Shown here: positions 43,266 through 53,527 of the stretch, piece after piece
Position numbering within the stretch: the first letter of the stretch is position 1
How the letters are laid out: each line of letters opens with the position of its first letter
Origin: DAISJI01 sp964559835
Lineage (GTDB): Bacteria; Acidobacteriota; Terriglobia; Terriglobales; Acidobacteriaceae
DNA length: 64,000 nt
NCBI GenBank assembly: GCA_964559835.1
Contig: CAZLJE010000001.1
Coordinates: forward strand, 219,705 to 283,704
Direction: 5' to 3'
Position numbers and translations under genes: made by a program
The notes under the pieces: generated by a model
What the model was told of the DNA's origin: nothing
Seen by the model: only the letters and a program-made list of their open reading frames with translations
Database searches by the model: none

Positions 43266-46200
43266 TCAGGGCAACGGAATGGTCGCAGACACTTGATTCG
43301 AGTAAGTGCTCTCGGTCCCAGTGGAACCGACAGCTGTGACGACCCAGTAATATATCTGGCCGCCGGAGATGGACGAATCGATGAACGAAGTCGATGAGAC
43401 AAACGAAATCAGCTGATATCCGGTTCCGGGGCTCGTGGAACGGTACACGTTGTAACCGATGACGTTCGAAGGACTCGCTGCCCAGGATAGGGTGGCGGTA
43501 TGTTGTGAGAGAAACACTCCAGTACCGGACAGACTAATGCTCGGCTGTGGATCTGGCACATTCGTACTGAAGCTCACTGTTCCGGTCGAAGTGGCTGCGG
43601 CCGGCGGAGTGAATTGCAAGGTAAACGCTTGCGAGCCGTAGACCGGAATAGTGATCGGGAATGCGACGGGCAGCATGGCGAAGCCTGAACCCACTACGGC
43701 AGCACTGTTGATCGTCACCGCCGTATTGCCGGTGTTGTAGAGAATGACATTCTGGTAATACGTTGATCCAAGTGGTGTAGACCCGAAATTGAGCAGAGTT
43801 GGCACCGGCGTAACCGAAGTGGTGGGCGAACTGCCGTTTGCACTCGCGACGACCGATACCACAGGGCTCGCAGGCGCATTACTGGTGAAGGTAATAACGC
43901 CTGTGACAGATCCTGCCGTCTGAGGCGAGTACGAAATCGTGACAACCTGGTTTGTCCCGGGAGCCAGAGTGAGCGGGAAAGCGGGACTGACAATCGTCAA
44001 GCCGCTGCCGCTGATTGTCGCGGCCGTTACCACTGTATTTGCGGTGCCCGCATTCGAGATCACGAGAGTTTGGGTCGAAGTCGCTCCTACGTTCACGTTT
44101 CCAAAGAACAGGTTCGTCGGGCTTACGCTAAATCCGGGCGTCCCCGCCGTAGCGGTCGAGGAGCCGTTACCCGAGACGGACAGAGTATTGGTCGGGTCTG
44201 AGGCATTCGAGGTGAAAGAAACGGTGCCGGTCGCTGTGCCACTCGCGTTTGGATTAAACGTGATGGACATTGCCTGAGCACTGCCAGGCGCAATGGTCAT
44301 CGGGAATTGGCCAGAGGGAATTACAAATACAGGGTTGTCTACAGCCACAGCAGAGACAACGAGGTTACCTCCCGATGCAGGGCCGTTGTTTGACACCTGA
44401 ACCGTTTGAGTCGAGCTCATCCCGTTCTGCACGGATCCAAAATCAAACGGCGAAGGCGTCACAGCCAAGAATGGGGAAGCTACCGTCTTAGTGGAGGAAA
44501 GCACGAAATCCGCACTTACTGAGACGGAAGCAGTCATGGTGACCGTGCAGGTGGTACTGGTACCGCTACATGCGCCTGACCACCCATTGAGAGCATAACC
44601 GGGCGCCGGCACCGACGTCAGCGTAACCGATGTCCCTTGCACGAAGTTTGATGCACACTGGCTCGGACACTGGATACCAGCTGGAGTGCTGAAGACACTG
44701 CCGGTGCCGTTGCCGCCCGTAACGGTGACGAACAAGGGTTGAACGGTAGCGAAGTTCGCCGTCAGCGACTGAGCAGAAGTGACAGTGAGACTGCAACTTC
44801 CGATGCCGGCGCAATAAGGGGATTGCCATCCGGTGAATGAGAAGCCGCTTGCTGGGGTCGCCGCGAGCGTCAACGCTGAACCGCTCGTGTATTGCGCGCT
44901 ACAGATACTACCGCAGTTAATCTTCCCATCACTGCTCGTCACAGTGCCCGAGGTCGATCCAGTACCGCCCAACGTAAGCGACACCGCGTACTGTGGCGGC
45001 GGCGGAGCGCCGAACGTTGCCGTCACGCTCTGGTTCGAGCCCACGGTGATACTGCACGCACCTGTACCGGTGCAGGCGCCGCTCCAGCCGGTGAACGCGG
45101 ACCCGGTAGCGGGCGTCGCCGCCAGGCTGACGGTGCTGCCAGAAGCGTACGTTGCTGAGCAGGTGGCGCCGCAGTTGATCTTGGCATCGGAGCTCGTTAC
45201 GGTTCCCGAGTAGCCGCTGGACGCGCTATTCGTCACCGTGACGGTGTATGTGCCGACAAAGGTTGCTGATACGGACGTGGCCGCGTTCAGCGCGACAGTG
45301 CAGGTACCAGTGCCGGCGCACGCAGACCCGCCCCAACCGCTGAACGCGAACCCAGCCGAAGGTGTAGCGGTCAAGGCGATGCTGGAGCCCTGCGTGTAAT
45401 TCGCCGAGCAAGTGGTGCCGCAATTGATGCCCGACGGCGAGCTGGTTACCGTACCGCCACCGCCATTCGTGACCGTCAACGTTTGTTGAGGCAGACCGAA
45501 TGACGCCGTGACCGACTGGCTCGAGCCCATTGTCACCGAGCAAGCGCCGGTGCCGGAACACGCACCGCTCCACCCATTGAAGACAAATCCCGAGCCGGGC
45601 GTAGCGGCAAGGTTCACAACGGTTCCGGACGCGTAAGTCGCCGAGCACGTGCCCGTAGTGCAGGAAATGCCTGACGGGGAACTTACGATCGTTCCCGTCG
45701 CTCCGCCGGAAAGCGATACCGTCGTAGACAGCGTGTACTGAGCGCTGAAATTCGCCGTGACCGACGTGTTCGCGTTGAGCACGACGGTACAGGTTCCTGT
45801 ACCCGTGCAAGCGCCGCCGCTCCACCCAGTGAATACGCTGCCCGATGCCGCGGCCGGCGTGAGCGTCACGCTAGTGCCGGACACGAAGTTCGTGGAGCAA
45901 GTGGCTCCGCAGCTGATGCCCGATGGAGTACTGGTCACGGTCCCACTGCCGGTACCTGTTTTCGTAACCGATAGCGAGAATTGCGGAGCAGGGGAGAATG
46001 TAGCCCCTACGGTCACCGCTGAAGTGCCCATGGTGAAGCTGCAGGATCCAGTGCCGGAACACGGACCGCTCCATCCCGCAAATACCGACAGATTCGAAGC
46101 TGGCGAGGCGGTCAAGGTCACAGCATTACCGTTGCTGATCGCGGTCGTGTTGGCGCACGTGCCAGAGGTTGAACCTGAAGTGACAGTGCAACTGATGCTG

Positions 46201-49200
46201 CCCGTGCCGGTAACACTACCGCTGCCGGTGCCGGCGCCCGTAACGGTTACCGTCGTCGAATTGAAGGTGGCAGTCACGGATTTCGCCGCCGTCATAGTCA
46301 CTGAACAGGCACCCGTGCCGGTGCAAGCACCGCCCCAACCGGCAAAAGACGTTCCAGCAGGTGCGCTCGCAATGAGAGATACCGACGTACCGCTTACGTA
46401 ATTCGCGCTGCAGGTCGCCCCGCAGCTGATGCCACTCGGGGAACTCGTCACAGTTCCGGCTGCGGCGCCCGTGCCGGCCTTCGTCACCGAGAGGGTGAAC
46501 TGAGGTGCCGGAGAGAATGTCGCACCAACGCTCACCGCCGATGTTCCCATCGTGAAAGTGCAGGAGCCGGTTCCCGAGCAAGGCCCGCTCCAGCCGGAGA
46601 ACACATATGCGTTGGAGGCCGGCGCAGCGGTCAAGGTGACGGCGTTTCCGTTGCTGATCGCGGTGGTGTTTGTGCAGGTGCCTGAAGTGGAAGCTGAGGT
46701 AACGGTGCAGCTGATTCCACCGCTACCGGTGACAGTGCCGTTACCAGTGCCGACGCCCGTGACGGTCACAGTGGTGGAGTTGAAGGTAGCGCCGACCGAC
46801 TGTGCGGCAGTCATCGTTACCGAACAGGCGCCGGCGCCCGTGCAAGCGCCACTCCAGCCGGCGAAAGCCGCTCCCGCTGCTGCGGTGGGCGTCAGAGTAA
46901 CCGACGTTCCCTGGACAAAGGGTGCGCTGCAAGTCGCTCCGCAAGTAATTCCGGTCGGAGAACTCGTGACTGTGCCGGATGCCGCTCCCGTACCCGATTT
47001 CGTTACTGTCAATGCGAAAGTCGGCGCCGGCGCGAACTTCGCGGTCACGGTCACCGCTGCCGTGCCCATGGTGAAGCTGCAAGCTCCTGTGCCTGAGCAG
47101 GCGCCGCTCCAGCCCGAGAACACGTACGCATTGGAGGCCGGTGCTGCGTTCAGAGTAATGATGCTACCGCTGCTGATGGCAGTCGAATTTGTGCACGTTC
47201 CGGAGGTAGTCGCCGAGCTGACGGTGCAACTTATTCCGCCCGTGCCGGTGACCGTACCATTGCCGGTGCTGCCAGTCGCGTTCACCGTGATCGTCGTCTG
47301 ATTGAAGGTGGCGCTGACGGAGGACGTAGAGGTGCCAATTGTGACGGAGCAGGCGCCCGTGCCGGTGCAGGCGTTACCCCAGCCGGCAAAGGCTGATCCG
47401 GCCGGAACGCTGCCAATACTCAGGCTGACGCTGCTGCCCTGGATAAATGGCGCGCTGCAGACGCCGGTCAGGGTACCGCCCGTGGAAGTGCAGCTAATGC
47501 CCGCCGGAGTGCTGGTGACGGTGCCAGTGCCGCCGCCTAAGCCTGTCACCGTAAGCGTAGACGTCGGAGCCGGAGCAAAGACGGCACTGGCGGCGACTGG
47601 GGCCGTGCCCAAGGTGAAGGTGCAGGTTCCGGTTCCGGAGCAGGCGCCGCTCCAACCGGAGAAGACGTAGGCGTTGGAAGCCGGTGCCGCGTTCAGAGTG
47701 ACGACGCTGCCGCTGCTGAGGGCAGTCGAGTTGGTGCAGGCCCCCGACGTCGTCGCCGAGATGATAGTGCAACTGATGCCACCGGTGCCGGTGACCGTAC
47801 CATTACCGGTGCTGCCGCTCGCGTTCACCGTGACGGTCGTCGAATTGAAATTCGCTGTCACGAACTGGGCAGAATTCATCGTAACGGTGCAGGGAACCGC
47901 TGTGCCCGTACAGCCGCCGCTCCAACCGGTAAATGCAGTGCCCGCTGGAGCGGTCGGCGTCAGCGAGACCGAGGTGCCCTGATTGAACGTGGCGGTGCAC
48001 GTGCCACCGGTGGAGCTGCAGGCACTAATCCCCGCGGGCGAACTTGCGACCGTGTCGGTTCCGGGACCAACTGCGGTCACAGTCAGATTGAACTGCTTCA
48101 CAAATGTCGCATTCACCGCGATCGCGGAAGCCCCAACCGTGAAGGTGCAAGTGCCAGTACCGGGACAGCTGATGCCGGTCCCCGACCAGCCGGTGAAGAC
48201 CGATCCCGCTGCGGGCGATGCAGATAAGGTGACGGATGTACTCGTCGGGAATGTGACCGTGCAGCCGGAATTCGACCCCGTCGTGCAACCGATCTGGGTT
48301 CCCTGAGTCGGGTTACTGGTACTGGTCACGGTCCCCGAGCCGTTGCCGGGCAACATGACGGTGACGTCGGCCGTGCTTGAGAACGTGATGCCGGCAGTTA
48401 CGGGTGCGGTGATGTTCGACAGGGTACAGGTCGACCCTTGTCCCGCGCAGGCTCCGCTCCAACTCACAAAGGTCGAGCCGCCATTGGCCGCAGCCGTGAG
48501 GGTAACTGTGTCGCTCGTACTGATGACCGACGAGTTAGTGCACGTCCCGGACGCTGTCCCTGCGGTCGAAGTACAGTTGATGCCGCCGATACTGCTCGTC
48601 ACCGTGCCCGTACCGCTGCCGCCTCCGGTGACCGTCACCGTCGTGGCGTTGAACAAAGCAGTGACCGCCATGTTAGAGCCGATTGTGACGGTGCAGGGAA
48701 CCGTAGTGCCGCTACAAGCGCCACCCCAGCCAGCGAATGCCGTGCCGACCGGCGCGGTGGGCGTCAAGCTGACCGATTTACCTTGCACAAACGATGCGCT
48801 ACAACCGGCGCCACCAGTGGAGCTGCAGCTGTTGATCCCCGTTGGTGAACTGCTGACCGTTGCTGCGCTAGGTCCGGTCGCGGTCACGGCAAGGGTGAAG
48901 GTCGGCAATAGTGCGAAGTTGGCTGTTACAGTAGAGGTCGATGTGCCAACGGTAAAGCTGCAACTAGCAGTACCGGAGCACGGTCCACTCCACCCGGCGA
49001 AGGACGACGTCGTCGTGTCCGGAGCTGCTGTCAAGGTGACGGTTGAGCCAGCGGACAGCGTGGCATTGGTGCAGGTAGCGGAGGTTGCGCCGGATACGAC
49101 GTTGCACGCAAAGCCGGTGCCGCTGACCGAGCCGCTGCCGGCGCCAGCTCCTGCCACCGTCACTGTCGTGAGATTGAATGTGGCGCTGACGCTCGAAGCC

Positions 49201-52148
49201 GAAGTACCCATCGTCACCGAGCATGCGCCGGTTCCGGTGCAAGCGTTGCCCCAACCGGCAAAAACCGATCCCCCGGGAACACTGCCGAAGCTCAGGCTCA
49301 CGCTGCTGCCCTGGGCAAAGGACGCGCTGCAGGCGCCGGTCAGCGTTCCGCCGGTTGAAGTGCAACTGATACCGGCGGGAGTGCTGGTGACGGTGCCCGT
49401 GCCAGCTCCTAGACCAGTGATTGACAGCGTAGAGGTCGGCGCCGGCGCGAACACGGCATTCACGGTCACTGGTGAAGTGCCTAGCGTGAATACGCAGGAA
49501 CCCGTTCCGGTGCATGGACCAGTCCAACCGGAGAACACAGACGCATTTGAGGACGGCGCCGCGGTGAACGTCACCGTCGCCCCGCTCGCGATAGCGGTTG
49601 AGTTCGTGCACGTACCGGACGTCGTGCCTGTCGCAGAGACGTTACAACTGATTCCGCCATCACCAGTAACAGTTCCGGCTCCAGTGCTGCCCGTTCCGGA
49701 CACGGTAACTGTCGTCGCGGTAAATGTGGCGCTGACCGATTGCGCAGAAGACATGGGCACCGAACAGCTGCCGGTCCCGCTGCAAGCTCCTCCCCATGCC
49801 GTGAATGCCGAACCAGTGGAGGCGCTGGGGGTCAATACGACGTCTGTTCCCTGCAAGAAGGAGGCGGTGCATGTTCCGGGGCAACTGATTCCCGATGGGC
49901 TGCTTGTCACCGAGCCCAGCCCGGAGGTCGTGACGGTCAGAGCAAATTGTGGAGTGAAGCTCGCCGAAACGGAGACGGGAGTGCTTCCGATCGTCAGCAC
50001 GCAGGCGCCGGTTCCGCTGCATGCGTCGCCCCATGTCGCGAAGACCGAGCTCGCGCCCGGCGCCGCGGACATCGTTACCGTGGATCCTTCCGGGAATGTT
50101 GCGGTGCATGTGCCTGGGCAGGTGATTCCGGCCGGTGAACTCGTGATGGTACCTGACCCGGTGGTTGCGGCTGTGACGGTGATCAGAGGCACCGGCGAGA
50201 AGGTAGCAATCACGCTCGCGGGAGCGGAGCCCATGGAGAAGTTGCAGGTGCCGGTTCCAGAACACGCGCCACCCCACCCGGCGAACACCGATCCTGCTGC
50301 AGGCGTGGCGCTGAGCGAAACCGCTCCGCTCGTGCTGATCGGGGCACTCGTGCATGTGCCCGATGTTGTGCCGGACGTTGAAGTGCAACTGACACCGCCA
50401 GTTCCCGAAACCGTCCCCGTTCCAGTGCCTGCACCAGCGACTGTGACGGGGAATGACGTCGGTATAAAGTCGGCGGTTACAGATTGTGCGGACGACATCG
50501 TGACTACGCAGGAGCCGGTTCCGGAGCACGCGCCGCCCCAGCCGTTAAAGGCGGATGCGCTCGAAGTGGGCGTCGCGGTCAGCGTGACCGAGGTCCCGCT
50601 ATCGAAATTCGCGGTACAGCTCGCGCCGCAAGTGATGCCCGCCGGAGAACTCGACACTGATCCTGAGCCAGTGCCGGTGGTACTGACTGCCAACGCATAC
50701 TGCGTAATCGCAGGAGCGAAGGTGGCAGTTACCGCCTGATTCGAACTGAGCGTGACGTTGCAGCTTGACGTGCCCGAACATGCGCCGCTCCATCCAGTGA
50801 AGACAGAGCCTGCTGCCGGAGTTGCGGCTAAGCTTACTACTGCCCCGGAATTGTAGGTAGAAGAACATGTCGTGCCGCAACTGATTCCCGCAGGAGCACT
50901 GGCGACGGACCCGGTACCGGTTCCGGCTAACGCGACAGCCAGCGTATAAGTCGGCGCGAAATTGGCCGACACCGAGGTATTCGCCGACATTGAGACCGTA
51001 CACGCCGCTGTTCCGGTGCAAGCTGCGCCACTCCAGCCGGTGAATACGTATCCTGCGGCGGGAGCCGGCGTGAGCGTGACGCTCGTGCCGCTGTTAAACG
51101 CAGCCGAGCAACTTGCGCCGCATGCGATCCCTGCGGGGCTCGACGCCACTGAACCGCCCGAGCCTGAATTCGTCACCGCCAGCGTGTAGGTGATGGTGCT
51201 GAATTTTCCGCCGATCGTTGTCTTCTTTACTCCTGATGATGTCGATCCAGAGCCCGATGCGGAGTTGGTGATCACCGAGGTCGTCGAGGTGGTTACAGTG
51301 CACGTTCCAGTGCCTGAACAGGCGCCTGTCCAGCCGTCGAACACCGAGTTTGGTCCAGGGGTGGCGGCGAGAGTGACTGTCGTTCCAGAAACATAGTTAG
51401 CGGAACAGGTCGCGGTGGGGCAATTTATGCCGGTGGGAAAGCTTGTTATGGAACCGGTGCCTGTACCGCTCAGGCTGACGCCTACGGAGTTAAGGGCTGC
51501 GAAATTGGCCGTTATCGTTGTATCGCCGCTTGGTGTGAACGTGCACGTTCCGGTACCGACACACAGTGCGGAACTCCATCCGGTAAACACGGAATTTGCA
51601 TCGGGCGTTGCGGTCAAAGTGACAGGGGTGCCCTGAACGACGGCGGCGGAACAGGTGGTTCCGCAGTTAATACCGGACGGGCTACTCGACACTGTGCCGC
51701 CACCATCACCCGAAGTCGTGACGGACAACGTAGTCTGAGCGGGTGGAGGAGGGCCAAAATTTGCGGTAACCGCTTGATCGGTGCTGAGGGTCACGGTGCA
51801 GCCGGCTGTACCCGAGCATGCTCCGCCCCAGCCGGTGAATACGAATCCCTTGGCTGGAGCGACGGTGACCCCTACGCTCGCCCCGGAAACAAAGCTGGCA
51901 AAACAGGTCGTACCGCAACTGATACCGGCGGGGTTACTGATAACAGTGCCGCCATTGGCAGGGGTAGCTTGGACCGTCAGCGTATGCGGCGCGGTCGGAG
52001 AGTTCGATGGCGTCTTGACAGGCGTGCCGCTGCCAGAGTTGCCAGAATCGACACGCGTAACGGAGCCGCCGCCGCATCCGAACAGAATGCTCGTGAGAAC
52101 GAGAAATGCCGCACAGAACCCCGCCCGCCGCCCGCCAAATTGGTTCAC
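43266..52148 (-). CDS. giant cysteine-rich repeat lipoprotein
   Basis: About 2960 aa, GTG start at 52148 (GGAG six bases upstream) or TTG at 52151. The signal peptide ends in a lipobox (SILFGCGGGS, Cys25), so it is a lipoprotein. Residues ~50-2545 hold 29 modules by count, each about 86 aa with the core G-W-x-G-x-C-x-G-T-G-x-C and an earlier C-x3-C pair. They resemble divergent InlB B-repeats. Three choice-of-anchor-D domains follow, then a C-terminal FN3 domain (HTATLSWAASPSNVIGYNVY). Over 100 Cys could stabilise the rod by disulfides. It is probably a surface fibre or adhesin anchored in the outer membrane. No enzyme motif was seen. Confidence 0.85.
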   Translation of the reverse strand: MNQFGGRRAGFCAAFLVLTSILFGCGGGSVTRVDSGNSGSGTPVKTPSNSPTAPHTLTVQATPANGGTVISNPAGISCGTTCFASFVSGASVGVTVAPAKGFVFTGWGGACSGTAGCTVTLSTDQAVTANFGPPPPAQTTLSVTTSGDGGGTVSSSPSGINCGTTCSAAVVQGTPVTLTATPDANSVFTGWSSALCVGTGTCTFTPSGDTTITANFAALNSVGVSLSGTGTGSITSFPTGINCPTATCSANYVSGTTVTLAATPGPNSVFDGWTGACSGTGTCTVTTSTTSVITNSASGSGSTSSGVKKTTIGGKFSTITYTLAVTNSGSGGSVASSPAGIACGASCSAAFNSGTSVTLTPAPAAGYVFTGWSGAACTGTAACTVSMSANTSVSANFAPTYTLAVALAGTGTGSVASAPAGISCGTTCSSTYNSGAVVSLAATPAAGSVFTGWSGACSGTSSCNVTLSSNQAVTATFAPAITQYALAVSTTGTGSGSVSSSPAGITCGASCTANFDSGTSVTLTATPTSSASAFNGWGGACSGTGSCVVTMSSAQSVTADFIPTSFPVTVAGAGTGTGTVSGTGGVSCTSTSGTTSGTCTSAPISTSGAVSLSATPAAGSVFAGWGGACSGTGTCNFSMGSAPASVIATFSPVPLITVTAATTGSGTITSSPAGITCPGTCTATFPEGSTVTMSAAPGASSVFATWGDACSGTGACVLTIGSTPVSVSASFTPQFALTVTTSGLGSVTSSPSGISCPGTCTASFLQGTDVVLTPSASTGSAFTAWGGACSGTGSCSVPMSSAQSVSATFTATTVTVSGTGSTGAGTVTGDGGISCNVSATGTTSGTCTNSTAIASGATVTFTAAPSSNASVFSGWTGPCTGTGSCVFTLGTSPVTVNAVFAPAPTSTLSITGLGAGTGTVTSTPAGISCTSTGGTLTGACSASFAQGSSVSLSFGSVPGGSVFAGWGNACTGTGACSVTMGTSASSVSATFNLTTVTVAGAGAGSGSVSGTGFACNVVSGATSATCTNATLSAGSTVTLTAAPDTTTSSFAGWSGPCSGTASCSFTVGTSTSTVTANFALLPTFTLAVTATGPSAATVSSSPTGINSCSSTGGAGCSASFVQGKSVSLTPTAPVGTAFAGWGGACSGTTVPCTVTIGSNMAVTALFNATTVTVTGGGSGTGTVTSSIGGINCTSTAGTASGTCTNSSVISTSDTVTLTAAANGGSTFVSWSGACAGQGSTCTLSNITAPVTAGITFSSTADVTVMLPGNGSGTVTSTSNPTQGTQIGCTTGSNSGCTVTFPTSTSVTLSASPAAGSVFTGWSGTGISCPGTGTCTFTVGASAIAVNATFVKQFNLTVTAVGPGTDTVASSPAGISACSSTGGTCTATFNQGTSVSLTPTAPAGTAFTGWSGGCTGTAVPCTVTMNSAQFVTANFNSTTVTVNASGSTGNGTVTGTGGISCTIISATTSGACTNSTALSSGSVVTLNAAPASNAYVFSGWSGACSGTGTCTFTLGTAPVAASAVFAPAPTSTLTVTGLGGGTGTVTSTPAGISCTSTGGTLTGVCSAPFIQGSSVSLSIGSVPAGSAFAGWGNACTGTGACSVTIGTSTSSVSATFNQTTITVNATGSTGNGTVTGTGGISCTVSSATTSGTCTNSTAISSGSIITLNAAPASNAYVFSGWSGACSGTGACSFTMGTAAVTVTAKFAPAPTFALTVTKSGTGAASGTVTSSPTGITCGATCSAPFVQGTSVTLTPTAAAGAAFAGWSGACTGAGACSVTMTAAQSVGATFNSTTVTVTGVGTGNGTVTGSGGISCTVTSASTSGTCTNTTAISNGNAVTLTAAPASNAYVFSGWSGPCSGTGSCTFTMGTSAVSVGATFSPAPQFTLSVTKAGTGAAAGTVTSSPSGISCGATCSANYVSGTSVSLIASAPAGTSFAGWGGACTGTGACSVTMTAAKSVTATFNSTTVTVTGAGTGSGSVTGTGSISCTVTSGSTSGTCANTTAISNGNAVTLTASPASNLSVFAGWSGPCSGTGSCSFTMGTSAVTVGATFSPAPQFSLSVTKTGTGSGTVTSTPSGISCGATCSTNFVSGTSVTLTPAAASGSVFTGWSGGACTGTGTCTVVLNANTSVTANFSAQYTLSTTVSLSGGATGTIVSSPSGISCTTGTCSATYASGTVVNLAATPGSGFVFNGWSGACSGTGACSVTMGSSQSVTASFGLPQQTLTVTNGGGGTVTSSPSGINCGTTCSANYTQGSSIALTATPSAGFAFSGWGGSACAGTGTCTVALNAATSVSATFVGTYTVTVTNSASSGYSGTVTSSDAKINCGATCSATYASGSTVSLAATPATGSAFTGWSGACTGTGACSITVGSNQSVTATFGAPPPPQYAVSLTLGGTGSTSGTVTSSDGKINCGSICSAQYTSGSALTLAATPASGFSFTGWQSPYCAGIGSCSLTVTSAQSLTANFATVQPLFVTVTGGNGTGSVFSTPAGIQCPSQCASNFVQGTSVTLTSVPAPGYALNGWSGACSGTSTTCTVTMTASVSVSADFVLSSTKTVASPFLAVTPSPFDFGSVQNGMSSTQTVQVSNNGPASGGNLVVSAVAVDNPVFVIPSGQFPMTIAPGSAQAMSITFNPNASGTATGTVSFTSNASDPTNTLSVSGNGSSTATAGTPGFSVSPTNLFFGNVNVGATSTQTLVISNAGTANTVVTAATISGSGLTIVSPAFPLTLAPGTNQVVTISYSPQTAGSVTGVITFTSNAPASPVVSVVASANGSSPTTSVTPVPTLLNFGSTPLGSTYYQNVILYNTGNTAVTINSAAVVGSGFAMLPVAFPITIPVYGSQAFTLQFTPPAAATSTGTVSFSTNVPDPQPSISLSGTGVFLSQHTATLSWAASPSNVIGYNVYRSTSPGTGYQLISFVSSTSFIDSSISGGQIYYWVVTAVGSTGTESTYSNQVSATIPLP
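44510..52000 (-). repeat. 29 tandem protein-coding modules
   Basis: Mean unit about 258 bases. Two module types occur: A (SGISCGATCS, then GTSVTL) and B (TVTGTGGISC, TSGTCTN, then SNAYVFSGWSG). From roughly the 16th to the 24th module they alternate A-B strictly, and the A-B pair at modules 10-11 closely matches 17-18. This points to growth by duplication of a two-module unit. The pattern also leaves long false open frames on the other strand. Confidence 0.85.
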
Positions 52149-52161
52149 CAATAGCTCCTGC

Positions 52162-52178
52162 CAGGCACAAAATGCCTG
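52162..52178 (-). promoter_or_regulatory. leader hairpin before the giant lipoprotein gene
   Basis: CAGGCA and TGCCTG form a six-pair stem around CAAAA, ending about 14 bases upstream of the start codon and close to the ribosome binding site. It could affect translation. A second G-rich hairpin-like stretch lies at about 52212-52237. The remaining gap to 52397 shows no gene. Confidence 0.35.
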
Positions 52179-52397
52179 TCGAGTCGTAGGCCCAATGTTG
52201 GCGAGGAGGTAACTCTCCTCCCGCCAGGGGGGAGAATTAAGGCTATGGACCGATTTCTACTTAATACGGATACTGCAATTTGACTGATTTTTCAAGCAGA
52301 TTCGAGGCCTTAAACCGAAGGAACTCAAACAGTTAGGGCCTGTACCTTAGGGTGGAACGACGGTTACAGTCGCAATTTGCGGCCGGGCGGCCCGCAG

Positions 52398-52820
52398 TTA
52401 ATGCTTGGAGTGTTCAGGTATGACTGCAACGACCGTGTCAGTCGGTTTACTTCTGTCTTTGTTGGTCTTTCCCGTGACGGTGATGATGTAGTAGCAGTAA
52501 ACCTTGTTCGGCTTGACTTTCTTGTCGATGTAAGAGGTCGCCGATGCTTCGACCACTGAAATCCGTTTGAAGTCCGAGCCACACTTGGGATTTCCGCCCG
52601 GCCCGCGGGTCCCTTCCGTGCGATAGACCCAATACTTCGCTCCTTTATGGTTCGCGGCGTCAGGAGAGGCTACCCAACGCAGAGTTGCGCTGTGACCGTG
52701 ATGAGAACTGGCTGCAGGCGTCGGGACGTCAGTGCGCTTCTGGGCGAGACCGCCTGTATATGGGAACAGAGCCAGCGACAAGCCGATGGCAAACAGGCGA
52801 ATGCGCTGATCAGCGGCCAT
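52398..52820 (-). CDS. small secreted FN3-domain protein
   Basis: 140 aa. Signal peptide about 1-27 (LALFPYTGGLAQ). Residues ~44-135 are one fibronectin III-like domain (HSATLRWVASPDAANHKGA, YWVYRTE, SYIDKKVKPNKVYCYYI) that closely follows the C-terminal domain of the giant lipoprotein and of the protein at 3350. Two Cys in the domain could pair. Encoded just upstream of the giant gene on the same strand, it may be a partner of that protein. Confidence 0.75.
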   Translation of the reverse strand: MAADQRIRLFAIGLSLALFPYTGGLAQKRTDVPTPAASSHHGHSATLRWVASPDAANHKGAKYWVYRTEGTRGPGGNPKCGSDFKRISVVEASATSYIDKKVKPNKVYCYYIITVTGKTNKDRSKPTDTVVAVIPEHSKH

Positions 52821-52885
52821 GGGCGTAAATTATAGCCCGTCAGGGTTCGGCTGCAACTTGCGAAGCTGTTTGCACCTACGTCGAC

Positions 52886-53485
52886 TCAAGAGGGTTCGGC
52901 GGGAGGCTTTTGCTCAGTGTCGCGCGTGGTCACTTTCACTCTTGGTTGGAGCGTTGGTAAACCGGCGACGACCTTTACTTCCCAGTTCTTCTCCCATTGC
53001 TTGTGTCGTTTGCGATGATACCAGCTACCGAGACCCAAATTCTCTCCGGCATGGCCGATTCCGAGAATCAGGAAGATCAGGAACGGAATGGCGTGGCGGA
53101 TCTGCTCGTCGGGGTAGTGATACAGGGGTTCGCCTGGCGCTGGTTGGTACCAGGTCGCGAGCGCCAAATTCACCATATAGAACATCCCAACCAGCGAAAC
53201 CAGGCGGGTCAGCGCGCCGAGCACGAGGCAAACACCCAGCGTGAGTTCCAGAAAGCCGATTCCTACGGCCCATCTCGTCGAATTCTGCAGAACGTAAGTA
53301 CTCAGGAATTTGGCGTAAAAATCAATCGCGCTTCCGCCGATCGAGTCGCTGAGGAATTGGGGAAAGTCGACGCGGGCGAATTGAACGGAATTCACCTTAT
53401 ACCAACCCATGTCGACAAACAGAAGACCAAATCCGATACGCACCAGTGCGAGCGTGTTTCGCAGGCGTATGTGAGTGTAGGCCAT
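52886..53485 (-). CDS. DoxX-family membrane protein
   Basis: 199 aa with four predicted helices (LALVRIGFGLLFVDMGWYK, GFLELTLGVCLVLGALTRLV, MFYMVNLALATW, IPFLIFLILGIGHAGENLGL), the DoxX/DoxD-like layout. The C-terminal ~40 residues are soluble and basic/acidic. DoxX proteins are linked to quinone-dependent redox processes, but individual roles are often unclear. It lies downstream of the DUF4184 gene on the same strand, with 42 bases between them. Confidence 0.82.
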   Translation of the reverse strand: MAYTHIRLRNTLALVRIGFGLLFVDMGWYKVNSVQFARVDFPQFLSDSIGGSAIDFYAKFLSTYVLQNSTRWAVGIGFLELTLGVCLVLGALTRLVSLVGMFYMVNLALATWYQPAPGEPLYHYPDEQIRHAIPFLIFLILGIGHAGENLGLGSWYHRKRHKQWEKNWEVKVVAGLPTLQPRVKVTTRDTEQKPPAEPS

Positions 53486-53527
53486 AGGGTACCTTTGGCC
53501 GAAGTATAGCCCGGATTCGGGTTGTCG

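Noticed and set aside
45757..47301. Further open frames of 200-250 codons opposite the giant gene
   Set aside because: Same cause: the periodic codon pattern of the repeats keeps the other strand open.
48343..50739. A 798-codon open frame on the plus strand
   Set aside because: It is the antisense shadow of the repeat region of the giant lipoprotein. Its translation is an unnatural Val/Pro/Thr-rich series repeating with the module length, and it lacks a signal peptide or known fold.
43266..52148. CRISPR-like or satellite DNA
   Set aside because: The repeats are protein-coding, about 258 bases long and diverged, without constant repeats and unique spacers.
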